The notes under the pieces are model-generated. The model worked only from the letters and a program-made list of their open reading frames with translations. It searched no databases and was not told where the DNA came from. Source: Climacteris rufus (lineage: Eukaryota; Chordata; Aves; Passeriformes; Climacteridae). From it: DNA of 64,000 nucleotides. Positions 45,535 through 57,102 of this stretch are shown here, piece after piece (the stretch's first letter is position 1; every line of letters begins with the position of its first letter). The position numbers were made by a program, and so were the translations under genes. The stretch spans positions 1,015,306-1,079,305 of the forward strand of contig VZRZ01000215.1 of assembly GCA_013398175.1 (NCBI GenBank), read 5' to 3'.

Positions 45535-45853
45535 GAAGTGATGACCAAGAAAGGAGCTCATCAATGTATACAAGTATCCAAAGGGGGTGCCAAGAAATGG
45601 GATAAGAGTCAACGGGCAGAAACTGATGCACAGGAAATTCCACTTGAATGTGAGGAAGAACTTTACTGTCAAGCTGACCATGCACTGCAACAGATTGCCC
45701 AGAGGGGGTGTGGAATCTCCCTCACTGGAGAAACTCAAGAATTCTGGATGCAATCATGTGCAACGTTCTCTAGGACAACCCTGTTGAAGCAGGGAGGTTG
45801 GGCCAGATGAGCCACTGTGATCCCTTCCAACCTGACCGATTCTATGACTGTGT
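45535..45853 (+). repeat. CR1 LINE 3' end, sense
   Basis: Degenerate CR1 tail: TCATCAATGTATACAAGTAT, then GAGGAAGAACTTTACTGTCA, AGATTGCCCAGAGGG and CCCTTCCAACCTGACCGATT, ending in the ATTCTATG-type terminus. It lies between the two AT-rich direct repeats. Confidence 0.85.
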
Positions 45854-45996
45854 GGCAGTGAAATGCACATAAATTCAATTCTTAAAATATTAAAAAATAT
45901 AAAATCTAACATATTTAATTTTGGAAAGACTTTCCAGTGTCTTGGAATAATTGTTCCAAATTTATTTAATCAAGAAAATAATTTAACTAAAATATT
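45854..45996. repeat. AT-rich direct repeat, copy 2
   Basis: Partner of the repeat at 45341-45483. It starts within the last bases of the CR1 terminus and shares AAAATATTAAAAAAT and ATTTATTTAATCA at the same spacing. Confidence 0.75.
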
Positions 45997-46467
45997 GAGA
46001 CATTTTCGTAACTAACACAGTTTAATGTTCTTTATATATTTCCAGAACCTATATTTTTCGTCTAGAAAATAGATTGTATTTTCTTCTAGAATAATAAATC
46101 GCACGTTTTACAATCCTCTGTTATTTGCACTTCAGCACATCAGCATTTTAAAACTTAAATCCTTCATGGCCTGCAGGAGAACAGGAATGGGCCAAGACCA
46201 TTTTCCTTCTATATTGAATTCTACCTAATTTAGAATACACCCAATATTATGTTCTAATTTACACTAAAAACACTTAAATGTGACTTTAGGTAAGTAATAT
46301 GCAACACAGATCATAATATTGATCGCGCACCTTGCCTGAAATTGAGAATCGAGAATATTTTCTGTGAAAAAGAATACTCGAGTTTTTTTAGATGTACTTT
46401 CTCATTTCTTGCATGAAATCAGTATTTCCATCAGGGGGCATTGTTCTGCTATTTCCCACACAGCCAG

Positions 46468-46489
46468 GGAAAGAAAGAAAGAAAGAAAG
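46468..46489. repeat. (GAAA)n microsatellite
   Basis: About five GAAA units in a row, next to slightly impure flanks. Confidence 0.85.
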
Positions 46490-46577
46490 GCAGAATTCCT
46501 CTTCTGTCTTTCTGCATAAGGATTTCTCTGATCGCCCCTCCAGCAACAGTGGAGACTTTATATGCCCGATATTTTTA

Positions 46578-46722
46578 CATTTAAATCGCTGTTGATTAGA
46601 GCATGTTGTTAATGATGCCAGGGTTGAGGGTTTGATTCCCGTATGCACCATCCACATAAGAGCTGGACTCGATGTCCTTGTGGGTCCCTTCCAACCCAGA
46701 GTATTCTGTGATTCTGTGAATC
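46578..46722 (+). mobile_element. tRNA-Ile-derived SINE with CR1 tail (TguSINE1-like)
   Basis: The 5' half (about 46586-46650) resembles a tRNA-Ile gene: GTTGATTAGAGCATG (A-box region), TTGTTAATGATGCCAGGGTTG (anticodon to variable loop, with AAT preserved) and GGTTTGATTCCCGTATG (B box and acceptor side), ending CACCA. The 3' half is a CR1 end, GTCCCTTCCAACCCAGAG then ATTCTGTGATTCTGTG. This composite is the build of the songbird SINE known as TguSINE1. The family name is from memory and the 5' end is diverged. Confidence 0.75.
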
Positions 46723-46769
46723 TAATGAGAAAGCATCCCAGAGCCCTTGATGCTTGCAGGGCCATCCAG

Positions 46770-46803
46770 GGACATGATACCTTGGTACCATGGTATCATG
46801 TCC
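46770..46803. repeat. 34-bp near-perfect palindrome
   Basis: Arms GGACATGATACC and GGTATCATGTCC are perfect 12-bp inverted repeats around a 10-base centre that itself contains GGTACC. No known element is associated. Confidence 0.85.
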
Positions 46804-46879
46804 TGGTTGTTTCCTCCCACCCTCACTAATGAGCCAAATAAAGAGAATACAAATTGAGAATGCTCTGTAGCTAACTGAA

Positions 46880-47920
46880 AGTACTCAGTCAACACATATT
46901 AATTCTCCATGGCCTCCCAGCCTTGGTGCACACTGGGGTACTGGAGTTCTTCCCTCTGCACCTGCAGTATGTGAGCACTTCTAGGGAAATCACGGGGTTT
47001 TTCAGGCACAATCTGAATGCCATGAGCATGTTGCTTCTGCTAGCAATGAACAAGACCATGTTCTGCAACAAGAAATGACTGGGGGCTCTGAAGGACAGGC
47101 TTTGAGCATGCCAGCTCTCAGTGTAAGAGAGCAGTGTGTGGGTAGCCAGTGCAAGAACAGAACAGGGCAGAGAGCGTGGCTGTCTGTCCCTGTCCCCCTC
47201 CAAAAGAAGAGCTTGTCCCCCAGAAGAGCTGCTAGAAAGCCCCATGGGGAAACCTTCACAGAGATACAGCATCTCTTTGCAATCCCAGTGTCCAGAAAAG
47301 GGCTCAGCTGCAGGTTCATGCTGCACTGTGAACCTTGCTCAAATTAGAGAAAATATTGATGGTTACTGTGGCCGCTGAAGGGAAGGCAGCTTGTGTGGTG
47401 ATTGCTTCAGCACCCAAGGGTAGCAAGTGGATGTGGGGAGCCTGGGGGAATGCAGGATGCATCAAGTGTCTCAGTGGATGGGGACAGCAGAAAGGCAAAG
47501 GGGCACAGGGGGAATGCAGGGTTAGACCCCTCCATCCTGTTCGCCTCAGCCTTGGGAGTCACCTCTGAACAGCCTTGCCCATTAACTGTATGTTCCTTGG
47601 GGTGCCTGGGACCAATGTTCTGAACCTTCCCAGGAACTCTGCTGATGGTTGGAGATTGTTAAAATACTTTTTTGAGGTTTTACATCTCAGAGTAATAAAG
47701 ATCATAAACACACTGGATTGCCTGTAGAACTGTGGTACTTGTAAACCATGGACACCTGAGTACTTTTTGTTCTTGTGCTCCTGGCATGACTCTACCTCAC
47801 CTTGCTTTGGTTGTGGCACTCCTTTCGTGGGCACTGAGGTTACAGTACCTGGATACACTCCCACTTTTTATTGCATCCATGAGTACTCACGAAATGTACT
47901 CCCCTCACAGCAAAGCAGGC
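46880..47920. other. Intergenic, nothing recognised
   Basis: Mixed-composition sequence with several overlapping open frames on both strands, none with a recognisable domain, splice signals in register or conserved motif. Confidence 0.5.
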
Positions 47921-47924
47921 TCCC

Positions 47925-48520
47925 AGGATTCCAGCTGCATGAGGAGGAGTCTTGCCAGCAGGATGATGGAGGTGATCATTCCCTTCCTTTCTACTCAGCA
48001 CTGGGGAGACACAGCTGAAGTACTGCGTCCAGCTCTGAGCTCTCCAGCACAGGAGAGACACAGACATACTGGAGCAAGTCCTGGAAAGAGCCATGGAGAT
48101 GGCAGAGGGGCTGCAGCATCTCTCCTATGAGGAAAGGCTGAGTTAGCTGGGGCTGTTCAGCCTGAAGAAGAGAAGGCTCAGGGGGATTTCATCAAGGTGT
48201 ACAGATACCTGAAGGGAGGGCGCACAGAGGACAGAGCCAGGCTCTTCTCAGCGGTGCCCAGTGACAGGACCAGAGATAATGAGCACAAAGTGAAACACAG
48301 AAGGTTCCCTCCAAACACTTATTTTACTGTGAGGGTGACTGAGCACTGGCACAGGCTGCCCAGAAACGTTGTGGAGTCTCTCTCCTCAGAGATTCTCAAA
48401 AGTCATCCAGATGTGCTGCTGGGACATCGGCTCTGAGCAGCCCTGCCTGAGAAGAGGGTTCGATCAGATACCTCCAGAGGTCGCTTCCAACCTCAACCAT
48501 TCTGTGATTCTGTGTCAGGA
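47925..48520 (+). repeat. CR1 LINE 3' end, sense
   Basis: Contains the CR1 landmarks in order: GAGGAGTCTTGCCAGCAGG, TACTGCGTCCAGCTCTGAG, CTCTCCTATGAGGAAAGGCT, GCCTGAAGAAGAGAAGGCT, TTTTACTGTGAGGGTGACTG and CGCTTCCAACC, with the terminal ATTCTGTGATTCTGTG at about 48502-48517. It is the longest CR1 copy in the window. Confidence 0.92.
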
Positions 48521-51500
48521 AAAAAACCTGCGTCATGAAGTCTCCTTGTTATTTGCCCTGAGAATAATAAGAGTCAGCTCTGACTTGGAGCCAGAGGAAA
48601 GCTGCTGGCACAGGCTGAAGTCAGCAGAGGGCAATATGGCTGCATAGACTAACAGAACTGCAAGGATGAGTTCGAGAGAAGTAGAGCATTCTATTTCTTT
48701 GAAATACTGAATATTTTCTTCCATTAAACATTGGAATTTTACGTACATACCTGAGCACACGTTTGTTTGTATACATCAATATTATCAATCTAGACAGACT
48801 ATTACACTGGATCTGACTTGAGAAAACAAAACTAAACTATCTACCACATTCCATCCAAGGACTGGATAGTGGCTATCAGTGTCTTCTACCTTGCAAAGCC
48901 ATAATTAACAAAGACATTTTCAGATTATTCATCCTATCTTTGGTAAATCCTTTTGCTAAACTCCTCTCTTTGGCGAGAATGGGAACCATGGCAGGGCAAA
49001 GTATATCCAGAAGGAGACGGGGTGGCATTTTGGCTTTCATCCTTATTCAAAGCAGGGCACTGTACTGCTTTCCACACTGCTCCCAATACTGCTCTGCTTA
49101 GAAAAGCTTCCCATCACTCAAGCGGTAAAGCAAGATGAGAAGTGCAGAGAAAGCTACAGCAAGTCCATGATCTCTATTTGAGGTTCTGCACCAATATATG
49201 GGATAAATAGGAAGGAAGACAAGTGAAACTGGGCTGGATGCAAAATAGCACAATACCTCAGAGTTATTGAAAAGGCAGGACAAAGCATTTCAGGAGAACT
49301 GATATGTGCTCTGTTCTGCAGGTATTTTACAAAGATCCGTGGCTCCCAGATGCTAGCAGGACAGTTAAGCAGTCAGGACATTCCTCTGCTACTTGGAGCT
49401 CTGAGGGAGCACACATAGGTAAGTTGTGGTAGGGGAACTTGAAGCATTTTCAAGCCAAAGAGAAGATAAAAAGGAGTCACAGATCCTACAGAGGGCACTG
49501 TAGATGGTGCTAGTGGCAGGACCCATTTGGGTTCTCTGGCACCACATGGTGACCACACAAAAGGACACTCACTGGTCCAAGCTGAACATATTGAAGAGCT
49601 TGCCACATACCACGGTTAAACAGCCAGCACCCTGCTCCTGGCAGTGACTTGTGGGTGAGGTGGAATCCAGCTGCCTCACCTGAGAAAGTGACACTTCTTT
49701 GCATTTAAATGTTAGGCACGTAGAGAAGCCATCCTCCTAAAGCAAGTATCCAAATTCCCTGCATGGTCAGCAGGTGTCTTTGAAAATAAGCACCCAGGAG
49801 ATTCTATCTGCCTGTCTTATATGCATGCACCAAGGTGAAGACAATCTTCCTTTGGGCCTTTGAGGATTCCTGCCTCTGCTTTTACTACACAGAGAAAGTG
49901 AGCAATCAGTGCGGGACTTACCTCACCTCACTGCAGCTGTCAGGGTTGGACATCTGGTTTAGCAGGTCTAATAGAAATCTTGTCTTCTGGGCTCATGGGG
50001 GAGATGCAGAAAGACTGGCAAATTGAGAGGCTCATTCATCCTCTCCCAAGGTGGGTGTCAAGGATTGCCCTCCAATGGCCAACTGTAGTGCTGCCATGTG
50101 CTGAGCAGAGAGGGGACACAGGTGACCTACACTAAACATCTAACTTTGATACAGTCAAAGCTGATGAGGAAAAAGCTCACTCCATTAATGAAGGAGGGTC
50201 TCCATAGGTCTGGAGAACTTGGGCACCTCAGGCTGTTCAACTGGGTCCTGCCCTTGGCTTTCCTGGGACACAACTGTGTTGCTGCCCCTCAAAGGAGGCA
50301 GAGATGAGCCTCCCTCTAGTCATCAGTTTGCTTAACTTTATCAAGTTTGTGCTGCAGAAGGGCAGTGGGAGGTCTGTGTCTGATGTCCTTCCCTCCAACT
50401 TCCTTCCATCTGACTTTTTCCTGGGTAGCAATTATTTCGCAATAGCAGTGAGTGGCTTTGCATATCAGTAACTTGTTGTACCCTGTAAAATTCTGTTCCC
50501 TGCACATTACACTTCTGAAAGTCTGTGACTTCATTAGAAAGGAGATTATGAATGAGGCCAATGCAGTATATGAAAGCGTGGTTTGTTTGTGGGAAAAGGT
50601 CTGTGTTATTTCTAGTAGGTTATGCAAAAAATGATTCACTGCAGGATAAAACTGCCCAGTGACTATAATTCAAGGTCTTTGCAATGAGAATTAGAATGAC
50701 ATATGATTGCTGTTTTCTTTTTTTTCTGTGCTAAATATATCATGCCCATTTAAAGTTCTTCATAAGCATTCATAACAGAGCTGATCATAGTGCCAGTTAA
50801 TTTTCACATGTAAAGCAAAAAAAACCCACTTTCATTTGTTTTAAACTTCCAGTTACATTTTCAGCTTTGCAATAAAAATCAAATAAAAAACTACAAATAT
50901 TTTCTATTTCTTAAACACCTGTAAAATCAACTTGTTCTATTGTTGTTGGAAAACATGTAAATATAAACTGAGGTGGAAAGTTTCCACACAAGTTTTTATG
51001 TTAATTGAAATCTCAGTTTGTCCTAAAACAAGTTTAAAGATGCATTAAAAACGCAGCAACTGTGCAGTATTTAATTTTCTTCAATTCCAAAAGCTCTGTC
51101 AAACATGCAGTTCACTCACAGACACTCCTCAAGAGATATGTGTTACATCAAAGAAATGGTACCGTTCTCAGGGGATAGGTTTTCTCATGCTCTGTTCTCC
51201 TAATCCAGGATCTGGCCTTTAAACTCCCTGAGCAAGTGGTGGGAAGTTGTGGTTAATGGAAATTTTGCACCAGAAACCAGTGACCTTTCCTTTGTTCCTA
51301 CAGAAAATCTTTGAAGTAATAAATTCCCATTGTTAGGGCGTCCTGGCTTTATGAAAGTCAAAGTTCTCCCTGAAGCATAATGATACTGGGCAGCTTAGAA
51401 GTTTGTCATTGATAACAGAGTGATAAACACAGGGTAATTCCTGCATCCTAGTTCACTGCAGTTTGAGGTTGTACAGCACCTGGACGGGAGAATGTCCTGA

Positions 51501-51750
51501 TCTAGCACAGCAAATCAACTGACACCATGAAAACCAAAGTGCACACAGCATGCTAATTTGCAGTTTGCCCTCTAAGAATTACATAATTGATAAAGATTAG
51601 TTATATTAACATTGCTGTTTTCTTGTGATACTGTGTGCTAATCTGTTAATATAGTACATTATAACAAAGCTGTGCTCCTGGGAGGCACCAACCCCCTGCC
51701 ACTGTGTGGGCTGAGTTCCAGCTGGCAACAAAGTGGTCTTGCTCTGGAGA
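48521..51750. other. Intergenic, no gene supported
   Basis: I examined both strands for SLC26A-type or other conserved exons and saw none. Open frames are short and lack family motifs. Parts around 49.3-50.3 kb could be old degraded retroelement sequence but I could not establish a family. Confidence 0.5.
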
Positions 51751-51754
51751 AATG

Positions 51755-51890
51755 GGGCTGGTGGACACCAAGCATGAACCAGCAGGACAAGAGGGGATTA
51801 CTTCCCTCTGTTCAGTGCTTGTAGGACTCTGTCTAAAGGTCTGCATCCAATATTGGCTCCCCAGTGCAAGAAAACATGGGCATAGAGGCA
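51755..51890 (+). repeat. Probable CR1 LINE internal fragment, sense
   Basis: The order CTGGTGGACACCAAGCATGA, ACTTCCCTCTGTTCAGTG and GCATCCAATATTGGCTCCCC matches the part of CR1 just upstream of its usual 3' fragment. It is diverged and has no terminal motif. Confidence 0.55.
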
Positions 51891-52689
51891 ACAGGCACAA
51901 GTGGGAGCACAGATGCTGCGCCCTCCTTCCAGGCACCTGTCCAGTCATCCCCAAGACTATCTAACCTGCTCTTTAGGAGTCCCAAGGAGATTTTGGAATG
52001 CTGTTAACTACCTATTCCTCTGCTCTAGTATCATCAACAGAAGATTTCACATCTACTTTGAACCTACCCTGGGTTGGTTACTCTGTCAAAGAGAGTATTT
52101 TATCAGCTAGGTATAATTTGTTCTTGTAAAATGTCTGTTCAAGCTTGCTTATCTCTTTATTGTTTTCAGGGTGCTAAAATTTACATAGAAGTGTTAAATT
52201 AATCTTATATTCCCTTGGTTCTCCTTTCTCTTTCACTTAAAAATAAAATAAATACTTTCACACTCAGCAAGACTGAGTTCATGTCTCTGAAAACAGTCAG
52301 AGGTTGCTTCTCTGAGTCCAGAATTAACCTAGGAGCTTTTACCTTCAGTCTATAAGCAAAAACTTTATGTACAATTTTTTGTTTGGATATATAGGATAGA
52401 GAAAGAAGAGGTTAAATAATATTTAGACAATCTAGAATTATTTGTGACCAGTCTTTACCCTAAGGGTTGGTGTTTCAGCAGTGAAGGAATGTAAGTTCAC
52501 AGGCAGCAAAACAACATCAAGCCAAATGTTGCCTGAAACTACTTGATCATATGTATAAGAAAAGGAAAGATAGAAAAAGAAAGATACAGGAAGAAAATGA
52601 GGGTTAAACCAAATCAAGCCAGCATGACTTTCTTCACAAAGTGAACAAGCACAGAGGCAAGAGTTACCTGTACTTTAACACGTAGTGCG

Positions 52690-53290
52690 TTGTAGTGCTT
52701 TTGGCTGGAAAAGAGTTTCTTCATAGCAGCTTCTATGGGGTTATGTTTTGGGTTTGTGCTTGAAACAGTGCTGATAACACAATGTTTTCTTTATTTTTCT
52801 TTATGTTTTCTTTATTGCTGAGCTCGGCTTGTACAGTGTCAAGGCCATTTCTGTGTCTCTCAACACCCCACCAGCAAGGAGGCTTGGAGTGCACAAGGAG
52901 CTGAGAAGGACATGGCTGGGACAGCTGACCCCAACTGACCAAAGGAATCCTCTGTACCATATGGGCTTGTGTTCAGCAATAAAAGGTGGGGGAAGAAGAA
53001 GAAAAGTGGGACATTTGAAGTGGTGGCATTTGTCTTCCCCAGTAACTTCTACATGGGATGGAGCCTTGCTTTCCTGGGAATGTCTGAACACCTGTGTGCT
53101 CATGGGAGGTGGTGAAGGAATTCCTTCTTTGGCTTTGCTTGTGCATGCAGCTTTTGCTTCACCTGTTCAGCTGTCTATCTCAACCCACAAGCTTTCACAG
53201 TTTTATGTTTCCAACATCCCACTGGATGGAAGAGTGATCGAGTGGCCGAGTGGGGCTTAGCTGCTGGCTGGGTTTAAAGGACAACACACT
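52690..53290 (+). mobile_element. Endogenous retrovirus LTR, apparently solo
   Basis: The block has the layout I recognise from songbird ERV LTRs: TTTTGGCTGGAAAAGAG near the start, GGGACAGCTGACCCCAACTG, CAATAAAAGGTGGGGGAAGA (TATA-like region), GCATTTGTCTTCCCCAGTAA, GGAGCCTTGCTTTCCTGG, TATCTCAACCCACAAGC, and a closing GCTTAGCTGCTGGCTGGGTT then AAAGGACAACA. No gag, pol or env reading frame adjoins it, so it is most likely a solo LTR. Both ends are approximate and the family assignment is from memory. Confidence 0.75.
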
Positions 53291-53925
53291 GCAAATAGGA
53301 GTGGGCAGCAAGGTGGTTGGTGCTGAGGACCTGAAATCCACATTTCTGTGTTCTTCTTTATTTTGGATGAACTGTAGGCTGACTGTTGAGCTCTCCTTTG
53401 CAGCTGCTCCTGGATGTACACCTGGAGCACATCTTCCTCTTCATTGCCATCCCTGGGAATCTGTTTCATGCAGTTTGAGGCTGTTCATGCAACTCAAAGT
53501 ACAGGAAAGGGAAATGATCAAGAGGTTTGCTACAAAAGCAGACTTGTGTTCTGAATCAACACACTGATGCTCACAATGAGAATGCAGGAGGAGGCTGCAG
53601 GTGCTCAAATAAAAGAAATCCATAGCTGAAAGTTAGAAGTGGCACTGAAAGAGAAGAGGTAATTTAGAGAGAGACTCAAAATCATGCACTGGCTCACAAC
53701 CTACAGTTTTAAAAAGGGCAAACATGGCAGAGAAGATGATTCTGATAGACTGTTCATAGTGATTCCACAAAAGGAAAGAACAACAATAATAATGTAATTA
53801 TTCTAATCTGGACACAGGACTATCTTTAGAGGTTTACTAGATACCTAATGTTAATTAATATTGCTCCCCACCCAGCTGTTGCCCTGAGTTTTGCAGTTCT
53901 CGATGTTTTCATTCTTCTGTAACTG
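53291..53925. other. Intergenic, nothing recognised
   Basis: No exon, repeat family or RNA gene could be supported between the clear LTR and the possible second one. Confidence 0.5.
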
Positions 53926-53929
53926 TTTC

Positions 53930-54240
53930 TCACACATTCTCTGTAAACATAACCATGTTTTTGTCACGGTAGTTTATTATTTACATTCCTTTCTCCTGGG
54001 CGGTGAAGTTTGATGGATATTTCCTTTGACCAGTGTGATTGAGGGGCGGCGAGTTCTCCCTCCAATCCACTGTGGTTTCTAAGAGACATAGAAAATAAAG
54101 TTGGGCCAGTTCAGGCCCAGGTTTTTTTGGCTCTCTCTTCAGCAGGTGTCCGTGTCTTTCTTTTGTGTCAGCTTGCAACACCCAGGTTAATAAAGACTGA
54201 ACCCCAAGATACGAACTTCACCTTTCTTTCTGTTCTACAT
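53930..54240 (+). mobile_element. Possible second LTR fragment
   Basis: Contains GAAGTTTGATGGATATTTCC, TTGAGGGGCGGCGAGTTCTC, CTCCAATCCACTGTGGTTTC and a late GGTTAATAAAGACTGAACCC that looks like an LTR polyadenylation signal in its R region. The similarity to songbird LTRs is a weak recollection, and the boundaries are guesses. Confidence 0.4.
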
Positions 54241-56879
54241 CTAGACACAAGCTCTCATTGACTGCCATGAACACATTGTCATGGAGATGAGCTAGGAGTT
54301 GTCTGGAGAGTTGAGGGGTTTTTTCCTCAGGGTCTCCAGCTTTCAGTGCAAGACAGCAGGCAGTGTTGGGATGGCAGGAATGAGAGGAAGGTAGGTCCCA
54401 GCCTTCCAGCAAGGGAAGGCCCTAGGAATGCAGTCTGGGGTACTGCGTGTGCCTGCCCACAGCCAGGCTGCACTCCTGACATCTTGGTTCACTCCACTCC
54501 AGCCCAACATGTTGTGCATTGTGTCTTTCACTCTAGATTGTGTTCTAGAAAGTACTTCTTATGCTTGAATTCAGTCACTTTTACCAATTCTGAGGTGGAC
54601 ATCTGTTCAAATATGTTTCTGCTGCCAATGCTCCTGGATCCAGAGGCTCAGGAGCCTGAACAGACCTTCTGTGCTACCCCTGTGACTTCTCCAGTAGGGA
54701 AGTCTCCTTGTATCCAGGTTCATGGGCTTGCAGGTAATTTTTCAGCACTGGAGAAAAGCTAAAGCACAGTCAGAAGTGAGCCAGGGAGACAGTAAAATGC
54801 AAAAATTACAAAAAAACCCCACAACACCCCCCGCTACCCCCCAAAACAAAACAAGAATCCAGCAAGTACAGACCAGAAAAGAGGATATGGTACAGTTCAT
54901 ATAGAACCAGGTGCAGCTCAGACTGGAGTGTTTTCTGTTATCAGCCTCTAAATTACCCAGTTTCACCCAGTTCAGGTATGCCTATGTGAGTGAGAGTGAA
55001 GTGCTGCCATACTCCTAAACATAGCTTCAGGGTGATAGAGTGCCTGGATAAACTCAGCAAGGCTCACCTTCTTTAGGGAGAGGATATCTGTGGATCTTCA
55101 AGGATCTTAGAGGCTGGTTTCAAGTAGAATCACAGAAGCAGTACCCAGAACAGTAATGCTCCTGTGTCAGCTGCTGGGCAGATTTGACCTCACTGCCCTG
55201 CTGAGACACCAGATGCTTCAATATCCCACTGTCACCAAGCAGTAGCCCAAAGCACACTGTCAGTCCCTGGGAGGACTCCAGATCTACTGCTTCTGCAGGA
55301 CTAGGAATCTATTTCTGAGATTTTTGCTCCCTCTAATGCCCTTAGTAACCTGGCAATATTGAGACATTAATTCAGCATGGGTTAAAATCAATCTACTTTC
55401 TCTACCCATTTGTTCTAGAGGGGTGTTTCCATGGCTTGCTGGAGGTATTACTACAACCATCTCTCTTGCAGCAGCAACCTCCAAGGTGACTTGCCTCTAT
55501 TTGCATTTAGATCTAAATTTAGAATAACTGTGCCATAGCTCAGTGCCAGATTGCCCATGCCCATGGTTGAAACATATTTACTCTGCTTCGCTCTAAAATT
55601 ACTTCCCTGGCTCCATGGAAGCTGAGAGAGCCTGAAAACTCTGAAAGGCACCAGGGTGGGGGAAGATTTTGGGGTTATTGGCTGTGCACTGTGTTGCCAC
55701 CACAAACCTCACGTCAGTGATGTTGGGGGAAGCCGTGTAGCAGAGATCCATTTAAAGCTTTTGCTTTGCTATTGCTCCTCCAACATGATTTATGCTGTAA
55801 AGCTGTGATCTGACTATGCTGAGAGGAGAGCTAGTAGGTTTACTTGGAAAATTGTAGAGCAGACTCTCGGGGTCTGTCTTCACTGGTAGTTGCCAAATTT
55901 CCACTCATTTTTCCCCTCTTCTCCTTGCTGTTCCTTTTCCATCTGATCCTCAGTCAAGCCACACATTAGCACCTCTGCTGCAAGGCACGGAACAGACATG
56001 CAATGCACAGCAGAGATGTCAGGGTGTTGGAGGGGAGAGCAGGACCTCCCTGTGGGCACCCACAGCCCCTTAAACCACCCCAGCTTCCCTGACTGAGCTT
56101 AGGAGCCCACTTTCAGCTCAGCAAAAACTGTCAGAATTTACAGTGCTCTGTCACAACTCAAAATAGAAATGGAGTAGAAGTACTAGTAGAAGTAGAAATG
56201 TTGGAAATTTTTCTTCTGGTCCTGAAGCCCTCTAACTTTTTCAAACTTCCCTGTAGTGCTACCTACCATTACACACCAAGGCTAGGGTCAAATCACTGGA
56301 CTTTGAATGTCTGCAAAGGCAACAGCTGCATCTGTGAGATTCCTGTGAGGAGGTGGCTTTGCAGACAGTAGAAAAGACAGATACACAAGGCACCTCCAGT
56401 AGACAGCACCATAGGAAGATTGGCTAATCACAGCCTGGAACTGCCCACCTTTTTCATAAAGACAGCTGACTGTGACCACTTTAGCTGTGGGTGTCCACAT
56501 CAGCTTTCTTCCATGAGCCACTCAATCCATCTCCAGCAGAGACTTCTTTTGATCTGGAAGAGGCAAGGCTCCCATGGGGCACATCCATGAGATCCTGCAG
56601 TTACTGTCTATCCAACACATATGCACGTAAGCCATCAGAATTCTGGCAAGTCCTAATTTGGGATGCTTTACTTTGCAATCTCAACAGTCTGCTTTAGCTC
56701 TTTTATGAAGTGATGATAAGAAATCAGGAGACCAAATACCTGACTTCTTTTTGGTTTCTTCTCAGCAGGTTTGCAGCCTTGAGGCTCACAGCATGGAGCA
56801 AGAAGGGTAAGTTGGATTGTGGACGTTTCACAAGTAATAGCTGGCAGAAAAGGAAGGCACTTTTCCTTAGTCATATTCT

Positions 56880-57102
56880 TAGAAATACCCAAACCGTTTA
56901 GATTGAAACCATTCCAGAGGTCATCCTGAAGCAGATTTTGTGCATTGGATCTTTTTACAAAGACATGCAGCACAGCATNCTAGAAATACCCAAACCAGAT
57001 TGAAGATCTGAAAGAACTGGTTTAGATTGAAACCATCCCAGAGTTCATCCCGAAGCAGATTTTATGCATTGGATCTTATTACAAAGACATGCAGCACAGC
57101 AT
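56880..57102. repeat. Local direct duplication around a single N
   Basis: Copy 1 (56880-56978) and copy 2 (56981-57102) share TAGAAATACCCAAACC, GATTGAAACCAT and ACAAAGACATGCAGCACAGC. Copy 2 carries about 24 extra bases after the first landmark. An N at 56979 lies exactly between them. Confidence 0.9.

Noticed and set aside
46586..46650. Functional tRNA-Ile gene
   Set aside because: The 5' acceptor arm is degraded, the B box carries TTTGATTCC in place of the usual TTCGATCC, and a CR1 tail follows directly, so it is a SINE and not a working tRNA.
48197..48647. Overlapping frames near 48.2-48.6 kb
   Set aside because: They lie within or just past the CR1 3' untranslated region, which is non-coding.
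49373..49606. Minus-strand frame with a short segment resembling a retroelement integrase C-terminal motif
   Set aside because: Only about eight residues look similar. The neighbouring sequence shows no integrase core residues and the frame is interrupted, so it is likely chance or too decayed to call.
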